Notes: generated from the letters alone by a model not told the origin. A stretch of DNA of 64,000 nucleotides from Dermanyssus gallinae (GCA_003439945.1 QVRM01004838.1:206501-270500), one strand, 5' to 3'; shown: positions 33,983 to 46,774, counted from the first letter of the stretch. Program-made: numbers and translations.

Positions 33983-34610
33983 TCATACATCGTTGACCTC
34001 ACAATCTGTACTTGCAATGAGTTTTAATCCTAAAAACTCAAAGCTCGCCATTTCAACACCAAGCTTCGCGGAATCGAATGTGGATGAGTATTCATCTTTT
34101 CTGACGCACTGCATCGGTGGTAAGTATTTGTGTAAGTAGAATACATAATGAGTCTCCCCCAACCTTCCGCAGCTAAGACAACCAGCTGGTGAGGTCGCAG
34201 TCGCCCCGCTGAATTGTCTCCGTAGGGAGTGCCATTTCAACCAACTTATTTGTCTAGACTTAAGATCCATTGTTCGCCTTACTGGACCACCAAACACAAT
34301 AAAACTCTGCATACATTGCACCTTTAGTATGACCCTGCATGTGACAGTCGGCACGTATGCAACAGGCACATAATGCATAGTTATCATAATCTGGTATGTT
34401 CAAACGCCGAATTGTGCACCTGCCGACTCTGCTTGCAGAGTTGTGCCATGTACCACGCAGTGGAATGTGCGGTGCTGGAGCATAAATTGTTGCACTACTT
34501 TTCTCGCCTGGAGCATTAAAACAATAAGTAAAGCAATACGAAAACAACCAAACACATGAAGAATATATTATACTCAATTTGAGGAAAATAAAGATAATTA
34601 AACTGAACAT
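33983..34610 (-). other. possible LINE C-terminal scrap
   Basis: The minus-strand frame 34387-33983 (134 codons) contains CLSCGRLGETHYVFYLHK, which resembles the C-x2-C-...-ET-x-H modules after LINE reverse transcriptases. Sequence to its right, about 34450-34400, reads RGTWHNSASRVGRC in another frame. There is no RT or endonuclease block to anchor it. It could be chance. Confidence 0.25.
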
Positions 34611-34809
34611 TTATCTTACCGAACGTCCTAAAATTATTTCTAAAAATCAAATTATCTTGGAATAATAGTAATAAAAAATATGATATATATACACACATAA
34701 AGACGTGGCTTGGTGAGATACACAAATTGGTAGAATGCCTTACCCTATATTCGGGTCCGGCGACTGAGCGATCAACATGGGTCTCCTGCTTAAAGTAACT
34801 CGTCAAATA

Positions 34810-35750
34810 GGTTGTGAGTCAACCTCAATTTTTGTGCCACATATTTTGTTTACCCTTGTAGGCCATTATTTTTTGCTGGTTTGCCCTTAACACTTTGTTT
34901 GAAGAATTTTACTGGTGACTTTGTACCAACACCGGCAATCAGAATGCTGCAAGATCTGTTTAATACATATAACGGGTGAAATATTGTCTGTCCATGCATC
35001 GGTGATAAACAAGTGGATATAGCGCGCGGCGCAATCGTCAAACATTATCGACAAATACAGATCTGCATGCATTGCCGCTAAACGTAGGTAAACATGGAAA
35101 ACTGATAAGCATTCAATTGTCTGAATGTCGCTAGGAGATCAAATGTCATATATACATACATCGTAAATGTTAAGGTGCGAAGTTGCCGAACGCCAATTTG
35201 ACACGAATCCATGAAATGCCGTTGTGAAGCCGTACGCGAAACGGACGGTGATCGACCGAGGTGACGAGAAAAGCCCGCGCATGCAACATATTTACCAACG
35301 AGAACACTCAGTGAAGCATACACGTAGACGTACACTTATGCGGTTCGACCGCTTTGTAAACTACTTTATTTTGTCTTAGTTCGCTTCTACTGCTACTACT
35401 AGAAACTTTAACAAGTAATTACGACCAAACATTTTAAACAAACTCGCTGTAGGTTTAGTGTCAAGTAGTGCTCCGTACTTAATTGACATTTGTAGGCTGC
35501 AACGAGTCTACCCATCCATTGAGGTTAAATGTTGTGAAACCACAGATTTATCCACCCGAACGTTGGGCAACCTTTGGAAAAGAGGGGCTGAAAAAAATAA
35601 GCATTTTTTTATCTAGCGCATAATATAGTTAAAGAAAAAAAAGAAGATAATTATTTTAAAGCGTCAAGTATTCGTTGCCCCAGTTTGATTAACATTTCAA
35701 AGGCAACACGGCAAATTGGAATACATTGTCTGTGCCTTGTGCGTTTTGTG
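34810..35750. other. no recognised feature
   Basis: Mixed-composition sequence. No repeats or protein motifs are recognised. Confidence 0.4.
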
Positions 35751-35754
35751 GAAA

Positions 35755-35960
35755 CAATTATATGCGGTCGCTCGACATTCAACGAGGAAATTCAGCGTCT
35801 GTTCGGGGCATATTGTTGAACTGGGCTAACCCAGGGTTAGAGAACCCGTAATCACACGTTTGCGCGGAGACAATGGTTCACTCCAAAGTGCTAACATAGT
35901 GAAGTTATATGAATAAAAAACAATCATTTACACGCCGAATATATGTATTATATGGGGTTA
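35755..35960 (+). pseudogene. RLE LINE 3' end fragment
   Basis: The plus strand reads DIQRGNSASVRGILLNWANPG, collinear with SLDVQRGNAASVRGTLQRW at the C terminus of the element at 10643-13501. It then continues as a 3' UTR that matches 58788-58950 over about 150 bases (AACCCGTAATCACACG, CGCGGAGACAAT, AAGTTATAT). It is a severely 5'-truncated copy, as expected of abortive target-primed reverse transcription. Confidence 0.8.
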
Positions 35961-36059
35961 ACATGTATGTATATATATATATGTTTGTGCTAACTATATA
36001 TTCAATATTTAACCATCAATGTTACATATGTATCGGATTAAGCTCTCTCCTACAGGTAA

Positions 36060-36180
36060 CCTGACGTAACACACGTTCGACGGCAAACTATCGTTAACAG
36101 AGGAGTCCATAACGATTGTGTCGTCCGCAAGGCGTAGTATCCTGCCGAGGGAACACTATAAAACATGACAAGGAGACGTG
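36060..36180 (-). pseudogene. possible RT motif C scrap
   Basis: The minus strand near 36155-36090 reads ILRLADDTIVMDSS, an xADD-type RT catalytic motif context. No neighbouring RT blocks are readable and the frame is short, so this is weak. Confidence 0.3.
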
Positions 36181-36373
36181 AAAACAACTTGTTTTCCTTG
36201 AGTTACCTACTAGCCCAGTCGGCATGCCCTTCTCTCGGCGCTGCGCAGCCCTAATATGTGTCTATCCTGACTTTCGCGCCTTACGGGAGTCCCCATTCCG
36301 TCGGCCCGGTTTCACCCGAGCTAGCAAAGAGAGTTATTTCAGCGGAGAATTTGAATTTCGTCTTCCCAAGTCG

Positions 36374-36646
36374 CTAAGACCTTGTTTGTGTTCCGATTGG
36401 TGTCGTGACCACTATTTTCAGTAAGGCTCGGCTGTATGAAACACTCGTGATCGCCCAGTAGCCGTTAGCGTGTTGCATTCCAAAACAAACGTGTCCTACC
36501 GCTTCATGCTTTATACAGCAGTTTAGACAGTGGCTGTGAGCCCACGGGTCTCCCTTAGTTTCTGATGGGTAGCATTCCGGCTCAGGCCCGAGCCAATAAT
36601 GAACTCCCGCGATTGTTGCTGCAAATGTGGCCCTACGAATGTGCAA
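36374..36646 (-). pseudogene. possible RLE LINE zinc-module remnant
   Basis: A 90-codon minus-strand frame contains HCLNCCIKHEAVGHVCFGMQ followed by YWAITSVSYSRALL. It resembles the C-x2-C-...-E(T/A)-x-GHV-...-RH-x-x-x-x-x-AL module between RT and endonuclease in R2/R4/NeSL-like proteins. No downstream RPD block is readable. Confidence 0.35.
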
Positions 36647-36679
36647 TATCGTTGCTGACCTTTGTCATGTTTATACACA

Positions 36680-37730
36680 TTTTTTTATGTATTTATGATG
36701 ACATTTATGTATATATATAGACTGGATTTATTATAATTTAGAAGAATATATAAAATGCTTCACGGAGTTGCTGCTCATCGACCTAGTTGCTCCTTCTGCG
36801 CGCCGTAGTCGCGGTTGGTTTTATTTATTTGTTTGTTTCTTTGAGACCATTTATTGGTTTCTTTCTTTGAGACGAGCAACATGTTTTTTTAAATCGTTGT
36901 CAGTTGAGTTACAGGCGCACTTGAAATGTCAGCTATAGGACGCAGATAATTAGTGTTAGGGAAATGCTATTATTACTTATTATTAATTATATTGTCACTT
37001 GATATAACGCTCCGGGAACACTACACCCATAACAAGAAGGCAAGAAGGAAGATGTTTGCTCAACCTATCTGTTAGGGTAATTTATTCCAACAACTCCCGC
37101 GAAACGGGACGTTGTTCCTTACTTGTGGAGGAATAGTAAACATAATGGTAATGTTGATATTCGCTTAATGTCGGGAGAAGCTGTTCGACTTTTTCTGTTT
37201 GCTCTTCTCTACTCCCTAGCTATAAATGTCTGAAATAGTCCACGCTTGGCCAGCCTATGAGTTAAGGCGCCGCACTACATTCGTTTTCGTATCGGTTTCG
37301 TTTAGCTCGGCGAAAGCGCTGTATAATCTCTCGTGCTTGTCGACTATATCGACCTATACAGACAGGTCAAAGCTGTTGCTAGTCACTACCATCTTTGTTG
37401 CAACATGAGACCTAATATCTCGAGAAATCGACATTTACGCGGTTATTAATAAGATTACATTTTATTTGCTCAATGATCTCCCTGCCTTTCTCTCTAATTT
37501 CTCTTTGCCTGTTTCACCGTCTCAATGTTTCCTCTCTTCCCGTCGCTCTCCAGTGACAGCGTATAGCAACTTCCTGTTTACATGCAGGATCGTTCACTGG
37601 TTTGTCGGGAGCCGCTTTACTCGAGCTACTCAAGAACATCGCGTCGACAACTGAAGACCGAAGTCAAAGTAAGGGATCGTAAGTTCCCCTTCGTTGGGAA
37701 TCGTCCGCATTGTGACAACTGGTGTACTGA
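36680..37730. other. no recognised feature
   Basis: AT-rich then mixed sequence. A short TTTCTTTGAGAC duplication lies at about 36836-36873. No gene is recognised. Confidence 0.4.
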
Positions 37731-38404
37731 GGTCACTAAGTGGTTGTTGTCATTGTTGTTGCTGTTGTCGCCATGGCTATAATTCGTTGTTATTGTTGTC
37801 ACACGGTCGTGACGGACCGACAGAGCAGTTATCCCGCAGGCGAACGCGACCCCGATCGCCGATGCACATGCCGATGAGCAATCAATGAATAAATGAATGA
37901 ATGCACGACTGAATGAATGACTGACTTACTGACTGAATGCATGCATGCATACGACAAAGCTCGTTAACGTTCGAACGACAGACGCGCTTGCTGGCTAGTC
38001 GGCTCAGACGGAATCACATAATCATATGAGTGCAGAGCCGAAATGCGCTGCTGCTGTTGCTGCGGCTGCTGCGGCGGCTATTGTTACTACGACAAATACG
38101 ACAACTACTTATGGTGGTGTCATTATGATATATATCTAACTAAAACGGCCAGTTAAGGGCGCTGCGGCAGTTGGCAGGACAGCACCTACATACACAAGCC
38201 GGCGTCTGATTCTGTTACTGGAGAATGGTCGACAGACCCGTCTCGAGTAAGCCTGGTGGTCTGTCTGCTTGCCTGTCTATCAGCCAGTCAGAGTGAATGA
38301 ATGATTGAGTGAGTGAGCAAGCAAAGTGAATTCAATACAGGTCGGCCGCGGCCAACGCCGACCGCGCACAGCCGTACCCGGAGCAGAAACTACAATGGGT
38401 GTGC

Positions 38405-38740
38405 ACAGACGACAAACGACAACCGCAACAACAGTAACAACCTCAGCAACGACAACAGCAAAACAGCAACAGCACACTAACAACAACAGTAACAACCTCA
38501 GCAACAGCAACAACACAGCAACAGCACACTAACAATAACAGTAACAACCTCAGCAACAACAACATAGCAACAGCACAGCAACCACAACAACAACAGCAGA
38601 AACAACAACAATAGCAGAAACAACAACAACACAACAACACCAGCAGCAACAATAACATAAACAACAACAGCAGAAACAAGAACAACAACAAAACAACAAC
38701 AACAACAAAAACAACAACAACAGCAACAACAACAAACGAG
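38405..38740. repeat. CAA-type triplet array with higher-order repeats
   Basis: About 335 bases of CAA with CAG, GCA and AAC variants. A higher-order unit of about 60 bases containing GTAACAACCTCAGCAAC recurs three times (near 38428, 38488 and 38540), so the array grew by duplication of larger blocks as well as by triplet slippage. Confidence 0.85.
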
Positions 38741-39112
38741 CAATGATATTACAAGCTGAGACTGAGGCGGTGACAGTGAGGTGGCTGACTGTAAGTGGTC
38801 ACTCAGCTGCTGCTGCTGCTGCGCTACGGGAGGGTGAAAGCGATCGGTCGATGTCTGTCTCAGCCAGACATCGTCGAGCTTCGCGACGGACACAGTCGCC
38901 ATCATCATCATCACCATCCTCATTATCATCGAGGTAATGCTTATGATGATGATGATGATGATGACGACGACGACGGTTTGACATGAGACCGAGGCGGGCG
39001 GATGAGTTGACCGGAACCGCCGATCCGCCGACCTTAGGTCCAATATCTTACTCGGTCACTAGCTGGAACTAGCTGAGCCTTGTCGTCAACATCTGAAGTC
39101 GCTGCTCCTTCT

Positions 39113-39520
39113 TTCGTTGTTGTTGTTGTTGTTGTTGTTGCCTTTGTTGATTTTGTTGTGGATTGTTGTGTGTTTTCATTGTTATTAATCTTGTTCATGT
39201 TGTCGTTTCTCATATTGTTGTTGTCGTCTCCTTTGATATTGTTGTCGTTGTTTTTAGTCCCGTTTATGTTGCCGTTGCTGCTGTTATTGATAGTGTTGTT
39301 GTTGTCGTTGCTGGTATTGTTCTTCTTCTCCTTGTTGATATTGTGTTGTTGTTGTTGCTGTTGTTTTTGTTGATAATACCGTTGTTGTTCTCGTTGTTGA
39401 TATTGTTGTTATTGTTGATTGTTGTTGTTGTTGTTGCTGATATTGTTGTTGTTGTTGTCGTTGTCGTCGTTGTCGCCGTTGGTGCTGTTGTTGTTGTTGT
39501 TGTTGCTGCTACGGTGCTGG
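39113..39520. repeat. GTT-type triplet array
   Basis: About 400 bases of GTT with GAT, GTC and CTG variants, in opposite orientation to the CAA array 375 bases to the left. Confidence 0.85.
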
Positions 39521-40009
39521 TTCTGCTACTACTGCATTCGTAACTAACCCACGAGTATTTGTGCCTCGATGATAGCTTTACGGCTGGCTACATGAACACC
39601 GTGAACTACCTCTACTGCCGGTACGGTACGCACGCACCTACAATACTTACTACTAACTACTACTACTACGCTTACTACAAACTACTCGTTGAGACTGTTA
39701 GTGATATTGCTACCTACGATTAGCGATCGTGGCGTGGTTAAATTGATAACAATAACAACAACAACAACAAACGTAACCGCGACACTGACAACAGCAACAA
39801 CAACAACATTAGCGTCCATCCGGTTGGCGGACCGGGATCCTCCCAGCTGGTTCTCCCTCGCAGCAGCCGCCGCTGCTGCCGCTGCCGCATTCATCGCGCT
39901 TCGGCGACAGCCTTTTCGGCATCATCACCCGCCGACCAAGCGACCGGCATTAGCAAACCGTTAGACAGACGAACCGATAATATATGCAGCCATTTTGTTG
40001 ATGTTGCTG

Positions 40010-40240
40010 CTGCTGCCGCGCTGTTGTTGTTATTGTTCTTGTTGGTATTGCTGCCGTTGTTGTAGCATTGAGGAAGGCGAGTCAGTCCATCGGCCAATCA
40101 GTTGTCAGTAGTACAAGTAGTAGTGATAGTTGTTGTTGCTGTTGTTGTTATTGCTGTTGTCGATGTTGTTGTTGTTGCTATTGTTGTTGTTGCTATTGTT
40201 GCTGTTGTTGTTGTTGTTGTTGTTGTTGTTGCAGAAACAG
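40010..40240. repeat. GTT-type triplet array
   Basis: GTT with GCT and ATT variants, pure from about 40205 to 40232. It opposes the CAA array 310 bases to the right. Confidence 0.85.
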
Positions 40241-40547
40241 CGGTCGTCGGCCGTCACCCAACGGCATCGTTCGGAGCGCAGAAATTGCTGCTATACGGAC
40301 GTCCGCTGCAGCAGCGGCGGCGGCGGCGGCGGCGACAACAACGAATTCGATGTGAAACGCTCGACTATCGTGAGACGGCAGCTCCTCGACGCGATCCGAC
40401 AGCGATCCGATCTGATCCGCAGAAGCACCGGCAACAGCTATACCACCAGCATTAGCGACTGGACCTGAAAGCCAATATTTGCGGTAGGCAACATAACTCT
40501 CTATTACAATTCAATCCAATCTGTCTACGATACGTGAATGTCGGACG

Positions 40548-40715
40548 AACAGCAACAACAACAACAACAACAACACAGAGAACAACAACAACAAAAACAA
40601 CAACAACACAGAGAACAACAACAACAAAAACAACAACAACAAAAGCAACAGCAACAGCAGCAACAAAAATAACAACAACAACGGCAGCAGCAGCAACAAA
40701 GATAACAACAATAGA
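40548..40715. repeat. CAA-type triplet array with about 33-bp higher-order repeat
   Basis: CAA triplets in which a block containing CACAGAGAACAACAACAAC recurs (near 40574 and 40607). This indicates block duplication inside the array. Confidence 0.85.
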
Positions 40716-40803
40716 ACAATAACTGCTAACGGCAAGTTCATCAATTGCACCGATTAGGAGGGGGAATACGACTACAAACTAGTACGATCAGGCCCCTTAA
40801 CTA

Positions 40804-40854
40804 GAGCAAGCAACACCTTAAGTCCCGCAAGGCTTAAAGTGTCGCTTGCTCAAG
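40804..40854. repeat. imperfect 19-bp hairpin
   Basis: GAGCAAGCAACACCTTAAG and CTTAAAGTGTCGCTTGCTC pair with about three mismatches around a loop of about 10 bases. Confidence 0.65.
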
Positions 40855-40859
40855 GTGTT

Positions 40860-41900
40860 GATCGGGTAGTTTCCTAAGCTAGCAAAAGTCGATTACCTCA
40901 ATCTAGTCGATGTGGATGTATGCCTACTGATTAATGGTAAAGTGCTTATCGCGCCAATGACATTACAAAATTAATTTAAAAAACAAAGAATAACGCCCTG
41001 TCTTGTTCACTGTCTGGTTGGAATATGAACATCAGATGTGAAAAAGTCGTGTGTCTTTACTGTCTATAAAATATGCCACGAATGTAGCGTACATAGTATT
41101 TCATAGAACTATTTCTACACGGGAAGTACAATGAGCGTTGTGACTGTGTGCCTGTCTTTCACGTTCGGTATGACATTAACTAACATGGACAGCACTGCAT
41201 TGCATATAATATTATTACTTTAAACCACATCAACAAAAGTAGGATGTAAAATAATTCATTCTCTTTCAACCTGTTCCGTCGGAATCATACATCGCAGATT
41301 GGGCTAGCCACTATTTTACACCACGCACCAATAGAGAGTCCGAAAATTTTGACAACGGTTCTGGTTGGGAATGAATCCACATATAAAAGAAAGGTGGCAA
41401 ACTAGAGCGTGCGGGCTAAATTTCCTAAAACAATAACTTCATACCTTATGACACGCATTGTAGATAATCTCAGCTGCTATATACTGGAGCAAGTGGGAAA
41501 CAAATCTTAATGGGTATAATTGAGAACTTAAAAGCGAGAGTAACAACACAAATCGTGTAGAGTCTATCAACTGGGAGAAGGCAATACGGAACATGAACGT
41601 TCCCACTGAGTCTTTACATTTCCTAGCGAACGCTGCCCGTAGTAGCCACTTATATCACCATATTCCTTCTCCCAAATTAAAATAAAATTATACATAAAGT
41701 ACTAGGCAGAAACAATCTCTTTTTTTGCTAGAAGCAAGTTCTCATTGGAGACACCAAGAATCCTCACGCGACACAGCGCAGAAATCATTGCATAGCATTT
41801 TAATGCGACGTTTTCCAGGTGGGAATGCCATTCCATGTTGTCTCATGGAGTACAAAAGACAAGACGCTTAGTAGTCAACTAAAAAAATACTCTGCTGTTC
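40860..41900. other. no recognised feature
   Basis: AT-rich sequence without motifs or element ends that I can identify. Confidence 0.4.
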
Positions 41901-41929
41901 CTGGAGCTGAACATCATACTGTAAGCGCA

Positions 41930-42400
41930 GTGGCCTCTGTGATGGTCAAATCAATACAAAGTTCGAATTTTTGGCAATGTTGATAACTAAACCAAAGCTG
42001 TTAAATGTATTGATGGGCATTTTCACTAGTTGTAGTGATATGCATCGATCTAAATGGACATTGAATAATAATGTAGTATCATCAGCAAACGCTATTATAG
42101 CCGTGCCGAGCCCATGTCAAATTTTAGAAAAACAAAGCTCAAATGAACCAAAAATATAACATCGGAGTTTCCCAGGGGTTCCGGCCCCTGAGAAGCTCCA
42201 ATGTCAATCTCCTTCCAAGTAGACTCGATCCGACCAACCTCTACCGCCTGTACTACCTCCGATAAAAGTATAAAGCACTTGGGAAGGGAAAGGTGATTAA
42301 GACAATTTAATGATACAGCAGCATCCAACAAAACACCCGGACAGATTTGTTTGTCATTTGATATATCACAATTTGCCACAAGTAGGCCAGTGCAAGCTTT
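41930..42400 (-). pseudogene. non-LTR reverse transcriptase palm remnant (CR1/Jockey-like)
   Basis: Minus-strand frames give, in order: VLLDAAVSLNCLNHLSLPKC (motif A context, normally LLDLSKAFDxVNH), WKEIDIGASQGPEPLGNSD (motif B, normally GVPQGSxLGP), IIAFADDTTLL (motif C, catalytic FADD intact) and GLVINIAKNSNF (post-C block, normally LxLNxxKT). The motif A catalytic Asp before the F/V-D/N position appears changed, and a frameshift lies between motifs B and C. It is dead. Confidence 0.7.
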
Positions 42401-42449
42401 GCAGACAGAGCTTAAATAAGAGCCGATCTGATTTGCGGTCAGGACTTAA

Positions 42450-43245
42450 TGCGATAGCTTAACCAGGATAGCACAATATTTTAGAACACCTTTGAAATAT
42501 AATAAACAACCGAAATGGGAAGATTATTATGAGGCATTAGCAATAGCGTAAGACCCTTCATGCAGACAAAGCAAGATATCCGTAAGGGCCTCAGATGTCG
42601 AGTTAGCCAAGAAGGAAGCCATATACAAGAAGGAGGACTAACACGGCTTGTCAAACAAAATGATTTATTAGTACATCAATTTTTTGGTAATGTTACAATT
42701 ACATTACATTCACTGTGTTTATTAAGTCTCGAAAACGGCATTCGCTATTGTTAAATTGAGCATGTACAATGTGTTGTATATCCATATCGAAAATATATCA
42801 CCCAACATACAAATATTTATTTATTTATACATATTTATAATAAGACAATGTTGGTATTATCTCGCTGAGATATGTGGACCGGTGATATGAGATGCTCTGT
42901 ACCAAGATGCTTTTCAACGCGTATGCGTATAACCTGAACATCTCCGTCAGAAATTATTATTTGAATTGAGCGCATGGAAAGGTAGAACGCACTTAGACAC
43001 TAACGCCGCTCAGGTAGCTACTCGAATTTTGGTGTTGCTGTAGCGAAGTCAAAACCGTTTATAGCAATGGGTGAGCGTGATACACAATCAAGGATCCTTC
43101 GATCGTGTTTCATTAACCACGGCCACATCAAGGAACCTTCGTACCCTAGAATGTTTGACAATGTTTTAAGTTGGCCCAATATATTTAGCCCTACAGAACC
43201 GGCATTCAAATTAAGTACGGTTCATTCAATCAGTACAATTTAAAT

Positions 43246-43289
<44 letters not shown>

Positions 43290-44140
43290 CTAAAAAGTCT
43301 TAAAAATGACTCTGAAAACAGAGCACAAAAAAGTCCTTTTACTCATCCGTTTAAATACTCATCTGCTGCTTTTGGGAAGACAACAACACCCAAAATGTTC
43401 ATAATTGGTATTACAAATCATATCTTTGACGGCTTGGGTTTATTTTAGCCGATCGAACTTCAAGGTGAACACATTGATATTTGTGGCGCCAGAAAGCTTT
43501 GTGCTTACCACGGATTTACCAAGTATTGAATTCAGGTAAATATTTGTGTTACCCTGTTTGAGTCGACATTCAAACATCAGCGCCTTCAGTTGCTCAGTTC
43601 CACTCGCTCGAAGAGGAGACTTCTCCAGTTCCTCGGCCGAATTTTCATCTATCACAAAGCCACCATTTCTATTATCAGGGCGGCAGCTGTTTCCATCTGT
43701 GTCGAACCACTGTATACATCGTCTGGGGTTTCACGTAAGGCAACCACCTTTGAAACATTAGACACTGCCATCAAAACGGATTTGGCGTCATGGCTTCGCC
43801 CGACGTAGTCACCGTAGACACATCAACAGCCAGACCAACTGCCGTAGCTAGCTAGGTTCTGTCTTCTAGCTCTCACGTCTTATCTCGCCTTAAGCTTGTT
43901 AGCCAACGTAGTTTTCCTTACCTCGTGTCTGCTGAGCTTTTCCGTTCAACATTTGCTCATGTGAAGAACATTGATGGCATGTAAGCAGACTTCGCGTGCC
44001 ATAAGCAGCGGATGCATGTCATCACTGAATCGACACACACTTCAAGAAGGGTACCAAGGTCTGATTATACGTAACAGCCCAAACCACGAAGGATACTTTC
44101 AATGTGTAGACGCAAATTCGCCTGCTCACAAGACTGCCTA
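42450..44140. other. no recognised gene
   Basis: Contains a (TA)n array at 43248-43288. A minus-strand frame at 43655-43440 and its upstream frame are open but match no family I know. Confidence 0.4.
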
Positions 44141-44144
44141 GCGA

Positions 44145-44265
44145 ACAGCTGTACTAGAACGATTCCGCCTAAATGGGCGGAATTCGAACTCCAACCGTAA
44201 GACGATCAACCCACCTCGTAGCCAGAATACTAGGGTATCTCGTAACACTTTAACAGCCCGCTTTA
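44145..44265 (-). mobile_element. tRNA-related sequence (SINE head?)
   Basis: On the minus strand, TGGCTACGAGGTGGGTTGA is followed about 30 bases later by GGAGTTCGAATTCCGCCC, an A-box-like and a B-box-like element at tRNA-like spacing. There is no clear cloverleaf, and no second copy is recognised in the window. Confidence 0.45.
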
Positions 44266-44269
44266 CGAC

Positions 44270-46770
44270 TACCAGCCACTCAACCAACTGATGTTTTAAT
44301 ATATATATGATGCAAACTCTCCAGGAGCAGACGATGGACTCAAAAGGAAATTGCTATTTTTTATCCGAAAAACCTTACTGATGTAAATCAGTAGAATAAT
44401 CTTAGTCAATATGCGGTATAATGTTAATAAGACCTTGAATCAATCTAAATTCCACATCCGTTGGAGTGTTTTGAATTGTATGAATTCTAAAGAAATATAA
44501 TTTTGTGCTAAGCTGTCAGAAGTTCCTTACCTTGGAACACTGTACTAAACGACATAAAGCTAAGGGCTATCGGTTATTCACTTAAAATACTGTCTGGTAA
44601 TCTCGTGCTTACTTCGTTTGTATGTGAATTGAGAGTTTGCCCTATCAGAGAAAACTAGAACTGATTTTTTTCAATTTGACTAGCTAGTTCGTGACCCTGT
44701 TGCCGCGACATTACTGTTACTAGTCAATTTATGGTTATTCGCACTTTAGCAGAAAACATCTTTCCAGTTCACCATCGACTGAACGCTCCAATATTACGAG
44801 AGCGTAGTATAAATAGGATGCCTAGCAAATATATATTTGGTTTAAAGTTTGCAACTCGGATTTTTTTGGGGAGAATTTGGAAAATGCGCATAATGCGCGG
44901 CCGGCCTCGGCAACCAATAGCACCTAATGTGTGGGATTCTTACCTATTAAAAACTCCGTCTTCCTTACCCTCCCACGGTTCGACAGCGTTACCGCCTCTT
45001 TTGGACACCACGTTCGAGCGCCGAGTAGAAGTGATGCACTACCAATGCCAATGGTCGCTTCCACAGAACACATCTAAAAGGACTCATCAAATCGTTTGTA
45101 CTATATACCGTATTGAACACTCAATGTTGTACTTGCAGGTATCTCATGTATACATACATAGCTAGTGCACTAGTGTTTTGCTTTCATTATTCACCATACA
45201 TATGTATACTTGCATATGTACATATGTAGTACTTCTGCGCATGATATGACTACTTTCGTCGCTCATAGGACAATTTGCTGCTCGGCAATAAACTCTAGTA
45301 AAACGACGAGCTGTGCCAATGGAGAACAAAAGCCTTTACAAGCATGGCTATACGCTGAAGGGCTAACAGTTGACACCTATACACGTGTGTCTAGGCTCTT
45401 TACTCCCGCGTGTTGTCATTTTCATCAAACCAATCTAACATTCACTTTATTTCTCTATGAATGTGCTGAGCCGTGCATTGTAATTCTACCAAATGTATAC
45501 ATTTTCAAATGAAGGTGTATCGCGTGCCGTGCACATTATGTACAGTTTGTATTACCCGTATGTAAGTATAAATACATTTATTTCGTTCTCTTTATATATA
45601 TATATATATATATATAAATTGTAAGAAACCTATCGCAAAATAACAATTAGCATCGTCTTGCTTCTATGGTAATGACAGCAACGTGGAAACAGCGTCGCTT
45701 CGTATGTAGGCAAAAAAATGTGTACAGAAAGTGGTCGCGGCCGCTGTGCTATATAATTTGGGATATTTGTGTTACCTCTTTGGGGCGTCATTGTTTGGAC
45801 CGAGAGAAATAAATCGCGTTGTTATTGTTGTCTGTCTGTCTGTCGGATCTATATTCAGACCTCATGTCTGTGTGGTTGCTATGTATGTCTGAGCAGGGTT
45901 AATTTACAACACCAATATATACATATATGGACGCGAGCTTTCATTCCCGGTTCCGTTAACCTGTGAGCATTTATCAGAGACGAACGGCAACAATAGAAGG
46001 TATCATCCTCATTACTATCATCAGTAGTAGCAATAATAATAACAACAACAACAATAACAACAACAAAAAAGTTGCCAGTAATAACAACGTTCAAATAACG
46101 GGATACGTTTATATACGGAAATTAGTGTAAACACGTGTAATCGAGGAACGTTTTGTGGCAGGGATGCGTTCTTGGCGTCATTTGCTCTTCATTTGCCCTT
46201 ATCCTCCCTCTACATCCCGATGTGGTATACATATACATCGGATGTACAATTTGTATGTATGTATGTATATATATATATATATATATATTACACACATCGA
46301 ACCATTAGTGTTAACGCAGATGATAGATAACGTTTTGTTGCTCGCTTATGTTCTTGGTGCCCTGGGTTTAATTTGCTCTGATTTTTTTATGTTTTTAATA
46401 CTTTTTAACTTGCTCCCGATGTATTTATATTATGATAGCCAGGCCCATTAGACACTTTTTAATTCAGGAGATTAAACGTTTGATATTGTAAGTAATAATG
46501 TTAAGTAGGCCTTCAAATTGAACAAACCGTGTTGTACCCATCAGTGGCGTAAATAGGTTGTTCTCCTGGAGATTTGTACGCCATATTGACCCTGCTATAA
46601 TTTACGTGCTAATAGCAGTGGTTTGAACTGAATTGAAATATATGCATATAGCTATATAACTTTATGTTTACACACATATACATACAATGCGTACACAACT
46701 GTGCATGCACTTGAATTTGCTGTTTTGGCAGCCATAACTGTTATGCTTTACGTTGAAGCCTTTACGTTCA
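44270..46770. other. no recognised gene
   Basis: AT-rich sequence with (TA)n at 45594-45616 and 46266-46289. The 144-codon plus-strand frame at 44731-45165 has no recognised domain and no codon-bias signal that I can judge. Confidence 0.4.
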
Positions 46771-46774
46771 GAAT

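Larger units (their letters stand above)
37735..40760. other. third CpG- and triplet-rich island
   Basis: GC- and CpG-rich sequence with CTGN/TGAN tetranucleotide runs (37880-37950, 38200-38330) and long CAA and GTT arrays described separately. Open frames are repeat-driven. No family-level protein match is visible. Confidence 0.4.
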
